This document shows, piece after piece, positions 1 through 5,527 of a stretch of 5,527 nt of DNA. A model generated the notes under the pieces. The model saw only the letters and a list, made by a program, of their open reading frames with translations, ran no database searches and was not told the origin of the DNA. Made by a program: the position numbers and the translations under genes. Origin of the DNA: Clostridia bacterium (GTDB lineage Bacteria; Bacillota_A; Clostridia; Oscillospirales; CAG-272); assembly GCA_017547395.1 (NCBI GenBank), contig JAFYPS010000047.1:1-5527 (forward strand). Reading direction: 5' to 3'. Each line of letters begins with the position of its first letter. Positions within the stretch are counted from its first letter, which is position 1.

Positions 1-280
1 CACGAATGTGAGAAAGGAACTTGTTACCAAGACCCTCGCCCTTGGATGCTCCGCGTACAAGACCTGCAATGTCAACAAATTCAATGACGGCAGGAGTGTA
101 TTTCTCGGGGTTATACATCTCTGCAAGCACGTCAAGACGCTTATCAGGAACGGTAACAATACCGACATTAGGGTCGATTGTACAGAAAGGATAGTTAGCA
201 GACTGAGCGCCCGCGTTAGTCAAAGCATTAAAAAGAGTACTCTTTCCTACATTAGGAAGACCTACTATACCAAGTTTCAT
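1..280 (-). CDS. ychF: YchF/Obg-family P-loop ATPase, N-terminal part (3' end outside window)
   Basis: Reading from the ATG at 280-278, 93 residues are visible before the window edge; the complete family protein is about 365 residues. The start [20 protein letters not shown] contains the P-loop G-x4-GKS (residues 7-14) followed by Thr15. The segment [13 protein letters not shown] (28-40) and the Walker B/G3 region FVDIAG (68-73), followed by [13 protein letters not shown], are diagnostic of YchF (also called EngD/OLA1). Known for the family: a cytosolic, ribosome-associated TRAFAC NTPase that prefers ATP to GTP and is linked to translation and stress responses. AAGGAG at 293-288 lies 7 nt before the ATG and fixes the start. 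It has its own predicted promoter and is probably not functionally tied to the radical-enzyme genes upstream. Identification is very secure; only the truncation by the window limits it. Confidence 0.97.
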   Translation of the reverse strand, partial: MKLGIVGLPNVGKSTLFNALTNAGAQSANYPFCTIDPNVGIVTVPDKRLDVLAEMYNPEKYTPAVIEFVDIAGLVRGASKGEGLGNKFLSHIR

Positions 281-340
281 TTATTTTCTCCTTATATTAT
301 GCAAGGTTTCTAAAAAGAAGCCTCATCATAGTGACAATAT

Positions 341-369
341 ATTCTATCACAAAGGTACAAATTTTTCAA
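341..369 (-). promoter_or_regulatory. Predicted sigma-A promoter of ychF
   Basis: On the minus strand TTGAAA (369-364) is separated by exactly 17 bp from TAGAAT (346-341). A TG one base before the -10 box makes an extended -10 (TGATAGAAT). The start of transcription would fall near 334, giving a leader of roughly 54 nt before the ychF ATG. The promoter lies entirely between the activase stop and ychF, which suggests that ychF is transcribed independently. An imperfect 20-bp dyad (331-350) overlaps the -10 box. This is a sequence-based prediction only. Confidence 0.6.
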
Positions 370-396
370 TACTTCTCTGCAAAATATAAAAGAACG

Positions 397-1296
397 CTAT
401 ACAATTCGGATACCGCCGTCACGCAGACAGTTCCGCGCATATTCAATCTGTTCCTCTGTAGGAATCCACTCAGTGCATCCGTTATCCTCTCGCCCGATAA
501 ACGTAGCCTTAGAACCGCCGTATGCATGATATGGGATAATTTCAACGCCTTCAAGCAGATTGATTTTTCTTGCGATTTCAACAATCCCGAGATAATGCTC
601 TTCCTTTGTATTTATTCCGTTAATCAGAATACAGCGAAGCCTGATTTTCGCCCCAAGCCCGTTTGCAAAGCTCAAGTTTTCCATTATAAGACGATTTGAA
701 ACTCCGGTATAGTGTTTATGTCTTGCGTCATCCGTATCCTTTATATCCCACAGAAACAAATCCGTATAAGGTATTGCAGAACGCAAAATTTCCGGATCAG
801 CATATCCGCAGGTTTCAACCACAGTGGAAAGTCCGTTTTTCTTGCTTTCCTTTAAAAGTTCTACTGTTGCATCGCCTTGCATCAGTGGTTCACCGCCCGA
901 GACGGTTATTCCGCCATTTTCACCGTAAAACGCCTTATCCTTCATAACTGCCGAAATTATTTCGTCGACAGTCATTTCTCTTCCGCATACTTCCACGGCG
1001 CCGGTCGGACAGCCATTAATACATTTGAAGCAGCGTATGCATTTCTCACGCTCGATACAGTGCCCATCAGCTATCACATGCGCCCCCTCAGGGCAAGTGT
1101 CAACACAGAATGCGCAGCCTATACATTTTGTTTTATAAAATGATACCTCTGACTCTTTTTTCTGTGTTTCGGGATTGTGGCACCATGCACATCTGAGTGG
1201 ACAGCCTTTTAAAAAAACGGCTGTACGAACACCTGGTCCATCGTGCATACAAAAACGCTGTATCTCGGTAACGTTAAGCTTTACTTCAGTGCTCAT
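397..1296 (-). CDS. Glycyl-radical enzyme activating enzyme (radical SAM, two extra [4Fe-4S] clusters)
   Basis: A 299-residue protein from the ATG at 1296. It matches the activases of non-PFL glycyl radical enzymes: radical SAM proteins that reductively cleave S-adenosylmethionine and abstract a hydrogen from the partner's glycine. Near the N-terminus FCMHDGPGVRT is typical of the family. The SAM-cluster motif CxxxCxxC is at Cys32, Cys36 and Cys39 (GCPLRCAWCHNPE). A ferredoxin-like insert carries two CxxCxxCxxxCP motifs, at Cys58/61/64/68 and Cys86/89/92/96, for two auxiliary clusters. GGITVSGGEP (128-137) is the SAM-binding GGE motif. The length is normal. The ATG overlaps the end of the upstream radical-enzyme gene by 11 bp, so the two are co-transcribed and probably translationally coupled. 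A TTG at 1305, in frame and three codons earlier, is an alternative start (302 residues). I prefer the ATG because GGTGA lies 9 nt upstream and the start codon is stronger. The physiological partner is almost certainly the adjacent enzyme. Confidence 0.96.
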   Translation of the reverse strand: MSTEVKLNVTEIQRFCMHDGPGVRTAVFLKGCPLRCAWCHNPETQKKESEVSFYKTKCIGCAFCVDTCPEGAHVIADGHCIEREKCIRCFKCINGCPTGAVEVCGREMTVDEIISAVMKDKAFYGENGGITVSGGEPLMQGDATVELLKESKKNGLSTVVETCGYADPEILRSAIPYTDLFLWDIKDTDDARHKHYTGVSNRLIMENLSFANGLGAKIRLRCILINGINTKEEHYLGIVEIARKINLLEGVEIIPYHAYGGSKATFIGREDNGCTEWIPTEEQIEYARNCLRDGGIRIV

Positions 1297-3424
1297 TCTG
1301 TTCAATCACCATATCCTGCCATTCACGGCTCAAGGTAACAAATCTCGCATTCCATCCCGAAACTCTGACGGAAAGCGTTTGAAAATCCTCAGGATTTGCC
1401 TGTGCGGCCTTCAACACGGATGCATCTGCGACGTCAATCTGCATAAAGAAACCACCAAGGCTTACAAATCCCTTCATCAGCGAAATCAATGCATTAATTC
1501 CGTCTTCACCGCTTACACTGGATGGCAAAAGCCTAATATCAAGCGCAGCACCGGTAGCAAGCTTTGAAAGATCTATTTTACAATATGAGCGTACAATAGC
1601 GGTCGCCCCTTCCCTATCCGTACCCGGAGTAGGAGAACAGTTTGCGGCGAGAACGTCACCCGCGCGTCTGCCGTGAGGAGCCGCCAATCTTTTCGGAGCC
1701 CATTCAAGCTGTCTTCCGAACGTGCTTACGCCGGCAGGAAATCTATAACCGCATTTTCCATTAAACGATAGACAAATATCGGCAAAATCAGAAAGTAACC
1801 GTGCCGCAATACTATCAACCTCATCATTGTCATTACCTAAGTATGTATAACGGTTGAGGAGATATTGACGAAGCACCTCTTCGCCTTCAAAATTGTCCTT
1901 GAGAATTCGCATAAACTTTTCAAATGTGATTCTCTTTTCGTCAAAAACAAGACGTTTTATTGCATAAAGCGAATTTACAGTATCTGCAAGTCCGCCGATA
2001 TGAGGTGAAACTATGTTGTATATCGGTCCGCCCTCGTGATACGAAAGTCCCTTTTCAATACATCCGTTTTCAAAAAGCGATATAACGGTGCAAGGAGTTC
2101 TCGGCTTCCATTTTAAAGCAACCTCGTTCTCGCTGTCCTCAAACCTATCACGTACCTCTTGATAAATCTTTTTAACGTGCGAGCCGAGATCTGCTATATA
2201 CTTTTCGTACAGTTCTTCAAAATTACCGAATGATATGTCTTCGTTATATCTGCCAAGCGTAAGCTTCTGCAACACCTGTAATGAATCAAAAGGAATATAT
2301 GAGAAGTTGGTTTTTCCTGGAACCTGAACCTCCCAGCAACCGTCGTTGGCAAATTTGCGCGCCTCTCGCTCGTCATAACCATCCTTAATAAGAGCGGATA
2401 TAACGGTTTCCTCATTGTATATTGCAATGGTTCCGCCGCCGTATCGCATAACCTCTGCCACTCTGCGCAAAAGCGATTCGTCGGTGTTTCGGTTAATGCG
2501 AACAGACGTTGGAAAGTCGCTTATACCAAGTTCCTCTAATATGTCAAGTACAAGATATGTCACCTCGTTTGTAACCTCGACATTATTTTCGTCCACGCCC
2601 GCCAAAACAATATTCTGATAATGTTGAGCATCACCACTGCCTTTAAAAGGACAGTCAAGTTCACCGTTTATCCATTCGCATCCCTTAATAAACAAATGGG
2701 CAAGTATTTCCCTGGCTTCATTGAGCGTTATACTTCCGTCGCTTAAATCCTTTTTCAAATAATCGCCAAGTAAATAATCAATTCTGCCTATTCCAGGCCA
2801 GTTTCCGCAAAGGCGAAGAAATGCGAACGTAAACCAAATGCTCTGCACAGCTTCGTAAAAATTACGTGCCGGCTCAAACGGAACGCGCTTAAGGTTTTCA
2901 TAATTTGATGCATACTCCAAGCGTCCGTGCAAAGCCTCGAGATAACGTCTGTGCCATATTTCAAATGCCGAAACGGAATTAAGACAACTTTTTGCAAAAG
3001 CCTCCTTTTCGGTTCCACGAAATCTCGAGTATGCAGCTTCAGCTTGCATTTTTATGTGGTTTACACCTTTTTTAAGCACGGTTTCAAAGTCTACAGTCAA
3101 ATGGCTCACACTGTAAAACAATGTTTTTCCGCCCAGTGTCGCAGGAACATAGTGTCTTATAGCACGTCCTAAAGTTGCCGCACCGCTGAGTTTTTCTCCT
3201 TCGCAAATACGGATAGGTGCATTTTCGACAATAAGCTTTATTGCAACATCGTACCTATCAATATCAGACAGATCAGAAAAGCCTTCGATTCCATCAAGAA
3301 TCATTGCATCGGTCTTCATTGTTTCGAGACCGTATTTTCTGTTCAGCGATTCATATGCAAATTTTCGTGTATTTTCACAAAGACGAACGGGCCGTTTTAA
3401 GCCATTAGGAGTATAAAATTCCAT
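1286..3424 (-). CDS. Glycyl radical enzyme of the pyruvate formate-lyase superfamily, non-PFL type, substrate unknown
   Basis: A 712-residue protein that starts at an ATG 6 nt after AAGGAG (3436-3431). The large N-terminal part (to about residue 570) is the PFL-like ten-stranded barrel, and the glycine-radical domain occupies about residues 585-695. The thiyl-radical site is NDGCWEVQVPGK, with Cys363 and Glu365. The glycyl loop is SVRVSGWNARF, with Gly690. Other family segments are HLTVDFETVLKKG (108-120), GNDNDEVDSIA (530-540) and a GRRAGDVLAAN stretch (585-595). PFL has two adjacent cysteines; here Gly362 precedes a single Cys, so a formate C-acetyltransferase label would be misleading. Glu two residues after the Cys is shared with GRE dehydratases, C-N/C-S lyases and arylacetate decarboxylases. 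Trp after both Cys363 and Gly690 departs from the common GCV and G-Tyr patterns. The protein is shorter than PFL (about 760) and choline lyase (about 850), with no N-terminal microcompartment-targeting extension. Family membership is certain; the reaction is unassigned, with a dehydratase/eliminase the leading guess. Confidence 0.95.
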   Translation of the reverse strand: MEFYTPNGLKRPVRLCENTRKFAYESLNRKYGLETMKTDAMILDGIEGFSDLSDIDRYDVAIKLIVENAPIRICEGEKLSGAATLGRAIRHYVPATLGGKTLFYSVSHLTVDFETVLKKGVNHIKMQAEAAYSRFRGTEKEAFAKSCLNSVSAFEIWHRRYLEALHGRLEYASNYENLKRVPFEPARNFYEAVQSIWFTFAFLRLCGNWPGIGRIDYLLGDYLKKDLSDGSITLNEAREILAHLFIKGCEWINGELDCPFKGSGDAQHYQNIVLAGVDENNVEVTNEVTYLVLDILEELGISDFPTSVRINRNTDESLLRRVAEVMRYGGGTIAIYNEETVISALIKDGYDEREARKFANDGCWEVQVPGKTNFSYIPFDSLQVLQKLTLGRYNEDISFGNFEELYEKYIADLGSHVKKIYQEVRDRFEDSENEVALKWKPRTPCTVISLFENGCIEKGLSYHEGGPIYNIVSPHIGGLADTVNSLYAIKRLVFDEKRITFEKFMRILKDNFEGEEVLRQYLLNRYTYLGNDNDEVDSIAARLLSDFADICLSFNGKCGYRFPAGVSTFGRQLEWAPKRLAAPHGRRAGDVLAANCSPTPGTDREGATAIVRSYCKIDLSKLATGAALDIRLLPSSVSGEDGINALISLMKGFVSLGGFFMQIDVADASVLKAAQANPEDFQTLSVRVSGWNARFVTLSREWQDMVIEQNEH
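1306..1310 (-). promoter_or_regulatory. Ribosome binding site deciding the activase start
   Basis: GGTGA, 9 nt before the ATG at 1296 and inside the last codons of the radical-enzyme gene. It is weaker than the AAGGAG sites of the other genes, consistent with the activase being made in smaller amounts or through coupling to ribosomes finishing the upstream gene. A CAGGA further upstream (1318-1314) would serve the alternative TTG start instead. Confidence 0.4.
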
Positions 3425-3466
3425 TTTTTTCTCCTTTATCTAAATGCCGCATATATCAGACGAACA

Positions 3467-3494
3467 ATCAAATCTCCGCTTGCGGTAATTTGAT
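3467..3494. repeat. 28-bp near-palindrome, candidate operator or leader stem
   Basis: Two 13-bp arms around a central AA/TT: on the minus strand ATCAAATTACCGC and GCGGAGATTTGAT. Eleven of the 13 positions are symmetric, with seven outer and four inner matches flanking two mismatched positions. It abuts the TATACA -10 candidate and lies 43 bp upstream of the radical-enzyme ATG. As DNA it has the size and symmetry of a site for a dimeric repressor or activator. As minus-strand RNA one of the mismatches becomes a G-U pair, but the loop is very tight. Which of these applies cannot be decided from the sequence, and the cognate regulator is not in the window. Confidence 0.5.
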
Positions 3495-3522
3495 GTATAA
3501 TTTTTTAGTTTTTTCTTTTCGC
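3494..3522 (-). promoter_or_regulatory. Possible weak promoter of the glycyl radical enzyme operon
   Basis: On the minus strand a -10-like TATACA (3499-3494) stands 17 bp from a poor -35 match, GCGAAA (3522-3517), in a very A-rich stretch downstream of the stem-loop. Transcription would begin near 3487, inside the 28-bp near-palindrome, leaving a leader of about 60 nt. The poor -35 box would fit a promoter that needs an activator. No better promoter was found in the gap. Confidence 0.3.
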
Positions 3523-3528
3523 GCATTA

Positions 3529-3578
3529 CCAAAAATAGAAGCATATACAATGCTGAATTGTATTGCCTCTATTTTTGG
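3529..3578 (-). terminator. 50-bp stem-loop after the alcohol dehydrogenase gene, probable intrinsic terminator
   Basis: Arms of 23 bp (3529-3551) and 22 bp (3557-3578) flank the 5-nt loop 3552-3556. In minus-strand RNA every base pairs except one bulged A, including one G-U wobble; in plus-strand RNA that wobble would be an A-C mismatch, so the minus-strand transcript is favoured. The stem begins 25 nt after the dehydrogenase stop. Its outer arms are an A5 tract before and a U5 tract after an inner stem based on GAGGC/GCTTC, the arrangement of a bidirectional intrinsic terminator with paired A and U tracts. Doubts are the low GC of the stem and the A-rich rather than T-rich sequence just beyond it. 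It could instead protect or process a read-through mRNA. Confidence 0.55.
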
Positions 3579-3602
3579 AATATATTTGTTTTTACAAAGA
3601 AA

Positions 3603-4808
3603 TTACTTTGCCATCTTCAGTATTTCAACAATACCGTCTCTTCCGACAGGAGGAATTGCATCAAGTTTCTTGTCAGCATTACATCCGTGCGCTACAATTT
3701 CATCTGCAATTTTTTCAATATCAGATTCGGGAATACCTGCAGCGGAAAGAGTATGAGGAACACCGATTTCATCCATAAACGCAACAAAAAGATCTACTGT
3801 CTTATTTGCAAGCTCTAAATCGGTCATATTATCTCTGCTGAGATTAAATACCTTGGTTCCCAAAAGTGCAAAGCGCTTTGCACGCTCCTCATTCAGGTTA
3901 GCAGTGTATCTAAAATAATTGTCAATACCGATAGCAAGGGTAACGCCGTGAGGTGTATTGTACAACGCGGACAATACGTGTCCCATCTGGTGCATAGGAG
4001 TTGTAGCGTTAAGACCAGACTGCAAATAACCGTTCCAAGCCAAAGAAGCCGCCCACTGCATATTTGCACGGTGCTCTACGTTAGAAGGATCCTTTAAAAT
4101 CTCGCGGATCTCGGACATAATAGTAACAATAATTCCCTCGTGCAATCTATCCTGCAAAGGTGAATTCTGATCGCCGTTCAAATACGCCTCAAAAACGTGT
4201 GACATAGCGTCAACAGCACCGATAGTTGTCTGGAATTTAGGCAACGAACAGGTCAACTCAGGGTCGATGATTGAAGTATGAGGATAAATAATGGGTGTAG
4301 AAACGTATGTCTTTTCCTGTGTATCGTCATTTGTTGCAACAGCGATGCAGTTCATTTCACTACTGGTCGCAGGCAACGTAGGTACCATTACAGTAGGCAG
4401 AGCCTTCTCGGGAGGAATGTCAACACTGCAGTCCTGACGGGAAACGAACATTTTCCAAGGATCGTGCTCATAGAACACACTTGCAGCTATTGCTTTGGTA
4501 GAGTCCATTACGCTACCGCCGCCGATTGCGATACAAAAATCAACAGATTCGTTTCTGCAAATTTCCGCAGCCTTTCTAATGTGGCTGATGAGGGGGTTCG
4601 CCTGAATATAATAGAACTTAACAACTTCGATGCCCGCCTTTTCAAGCGCAGCCTCGGTATTGCTTAACAAGTCCTGGAAAAAGCTATGCTCCTCATAAGA
4701 AACAATCATAGCTTTCTTGCCTAATGCCTTTACATGCTCAGCTATTTTCTTGCTTTCGCCAATTCCGAAAATAACTCTGACAGGATTATACAGTTCAAAA
4801 CTCTGCAT
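3603..4808 (-). CDS. Iron-containing alcohol dehydrogenase (YqhD/butanol dehydrogenase type)
   Basis: A complete 401-residue protein, the normal length for group III metal-dependent alcohol dehydrogenases. These cytosolic enzymes interconvert aldehydes and alcohols with NAD(P)H. AGGAG (4822-4818), 9 nt before the ATG, supports the start. The N-terminal half is a Rossmann-like nucleotide domain with IGGGSVMDSTKAI (95-107) as the dinucleotide-binding loop. The C-terminal helical domain carries the metal site: Asp200 and His204 (VDAMSH), His273 (MHQMGH) and His287 (NTPHG). These spacings (4, 69, 14) equal those of the ligands recalled for E. coli YqhD (D194, H198, H267, H281). That suggests an aldehyde reductase acting on short-chain or hydroxy-aldehydes. 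NADH versus NADPH preference is not evident. It lies 46 nt downstream of the phosphodiesterase gene and 178 nt upstream of the radical enzyme, with a probable terminator after it, so it may be a separate transcript that still serves the same pathway. Confidence 0.95.
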   Translation of the reverse strand: MQSFELYNPVRVIFGIGESKKIAEHVKALGKKAMIVSYEEHSFFQDLLSNTEAALEKAGIEVVKFYYIQANPLISHIRKAAEICRNESVDFCIAIGGGSVMDSTKAIAASVFYEHDPWKMFVSRQDCSVDIPPEKALPTVMVPTLPATSSEMNCIAVATNDDTQEKTYVSTPIIYPHTSIIDPELTCSLPKFQTTIGAVDAMSHVFEAYLNGDQNSPLQDRLHEGIIVTIMSEIREILKDPSNVEHRANMQWAASLAWNGYLQSGLNATTPMHQMGHVLSALYNTPHGVTLAIGIDNYFRYTANLNEERAKRFALLGTKVFNLSRDNMTDLELANKTVDLFVAFMDEIGVPHTLSAAGIPESDIEKIADEIVAHGCNADKKLDAIPPVGRDGIVEILKMAK

Positions 4809-4854
4809 ATTTGTTATCTCCTAACGATTCATTTAACACATTTTTAAAACTATT

Positions 4855-5527
4855 TTATCTTTCTCCGAGCTCCTTAAGGACCTCAATGCCCTTTGCGGGG
4901 TCATCGCTCGTGAACATTCTGCATCCCATATCAAGAGCATCCTTATAGGCCTCAACCGTATCCGGAACAAGTATACACGGAATTATGTCGTTATCTGACA
5001 TATAGTCGTAATCAGCCTTAAATCCGGAAACGTGATTTTCGTCCTTGTTCCAGATTCCCGCCCAATGCGAAAAGCTTACAAGAGGCTTTGTAGCGTGGTC
5101 TGCGGGACGCTTGTAGTCCAGATAACTATGTATTGCAAATTTGCCGGGCCACTTATCAAAAGCATACTCAAGACATCTCTCGGAAAACGAGTTCATAAAG
5201 CTTCTCTCAGCCAGACCAAACTCGTCAATAAGCTCTACAAGCTTGTCAATGCAAGCAAATGCATGCTCTTCGCCGAGATCTGCAGGATACTCCTTAAGCT
5301 CCCAGTTGATCACAAGATCAGTCTTGCTGACATACTCGACAAATTCTCTGACGGTGGGAATCTTTACACCTATAAATTCTTCGCCCTTCCAGCTTCCCGC
5401 ATCAAGTGCACGAAGCTCCTCAAGCGTCATTTGGTCAACAAAGCCCTCACCGTTAGTAGTACGCTTTACATCTCTGTCATGTATAAGCACGAGATGTCCA
5501 TCCTTTGTGGTACGAACGTCTGTTTCA
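4855..5527 (-). CDS. Glycerophosphodiester phosphodiesterase family protein, 5' end outside window
   Basis: The open frame runs to the window edge, giving 223 visible residues; the true start, and the HRG motif expected near it, lie upstream. An internal GTG at 5490 could be mistaken for a start but is inside the conserved core. The visible N-terminus ETDVRTTKDGHLVLIHD contains the E-x-D metal ligands (visible residues 1 and 3) and the catalytic HD pair (16-17), followed by RTTNGEGFV. NWELKE (74-79) supplies the next acidic metal ligand. FTSDDP near the C-terminus resembles the family's closing strand, usually TD(R/N)P. Known for the family: a TIM-barrel hydrolase that cleaves glycerophosphodiesters to sn-glycerol 3-phosphate and an alcohol. 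The region from about visible residue 120 to 190 is Trp/Tyr-rich and less canonical, so the substrate may differ. The next gene starts 46 nt later, so co-transcription is possible. Confidence 0.9.
   Translation of the reverse strand, partial: ETDVRTTKDGHLVLIHDRDVKRTTNGEGFVDQMTLEELRALDAGSWKGEEFIGVKIPTVREFVEYVSKTDLVINWELKEYPADLGEEHAFACIDKLVELIDEFGLAERSFMNSFSERCLEYAFDKWPGKFAIHSYLDYKRPADHATKPLVSFSHWAGIWNKDENHVSGFKADYDYMSDNDIIPCILVPDTVEAYKDALDMGCRMFTSDDPAKGIEVLKELGER

Noticed and set aside
8..313. 101-codon open frame on the plus strand
   Set aside because: It is antisense to the clearly coding YchF N-terminus and its leader, with no independent support.
304..323. Short hairpin in the ychF leader (8-bp stem, TTTT loop)
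   Set aside because: The stem contains a C-A mismatch in the sense strand and is not followed by a U-run, so it supports neither a terminator nor a known riboswitch.
1175..1567. 130-codon open frame on the plus strand
   Set aside because: It is antisense to the junction of the radical enzyme and its activase, both of which have strong family motifs. No ribosome binding site or domain supports it.
1286..3424. Annotation as pyruvate formate-lyase (pflB)
   Set aside because: The Cys-Cys pair of PFL is replaced by Gly362-Cys363, and Glu365 points to another reaction class.
1286..3424. Annotation as choline trimethylamine-lyase (cutC)
   Set aside because: The protein is over 100 residues shorter than CutC, the GCVE motif is GCWE, and no microcompartment shell genes are present in the window.
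3585..3598. Small inverted repeat TTTGT-TTTT-ACAAA just after the dehydrogenase stop
   Set aside because: Only five AT-rich base pairs; expected by chance in such sequence.
3425..3602. Riboswitch or small RNA in the dehydrogenase-GRE gap
   Set aside because: No recognised riboswitch core was seen; the two inverted repeats account for the visible structure.
4278..4667. 129-codon open frame on the plus strand
   Set aside because: It lies wholly antisense to the alcohol dehydrogenase gene, has no recognisable domain, and is best explained as a by-product of that gene's codon pattern.

Overview
The window looks like chromosomal DNA from a strictly anaerobic, low-to-moderate-GC Bacillota (Clostridia-type) bacterium. 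This is inferred from strong AAGGAG-type ribosome binding sites, very AT-rich intergenic gaps, and an oxygen-sensitive glycyl radical enzyme (GRE) system with a clostridial-style activase. All five genes are on the minus strand, so transcription runs from high to low coordinates. No RNA gene, CRISPR array, insertion sequence or phage feature was seen.

In transcription order: (1) 5527-4855 is the C-terminal part of a glycerophosphodiester phosphodiesterase family protein, cut by the window edge. (2) 4808-3603 is a complete iron-containing alcohol dehydrogenase whose metal-ligand spacing matches the YqhD/butanol-dehydrogenase type. (3) 3602-3425 is a 178-bp gap with two inverted repeats: a 50-bp stem-loop just after the dehydrogenase stop (probable terminator) and a 28-bp near-palindrome that would sit at the start of the next transcript. 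(4) 3424-1286 is a 712-residue glycyl radical enzyme. (5) 1296-397 is its radical-SAM activating enzyme, overlapping it by 11 bp. (6) 396-281 is a gap with a good sigma-A promoter. (7) 280-1 is the N-terminus of the conserved ATPase YchF, which begins a separate, housekeeping unit.

The biological core is the GRE, its activase and probably the alcohol dehydrogenase. The activase would use SAM and a [4Fe-4S] cluster to put a radical on Gly690, and the radical is relayed to Cys363 to act on substrate. The single Cys in a G-C-W-E motif argues against a true pyruvate formate-lyase. The Glu two residues after the Cys fits eliminase/dehydratase or decarboxylase chemistry. If it is a dehydratase, the adjacent dehydrogenase could reduce the aldehyde product. 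The substrate cannot be read from the sequence. The unusual Trp residues next to both radical sites make this the part most likely to be uncharacterised.
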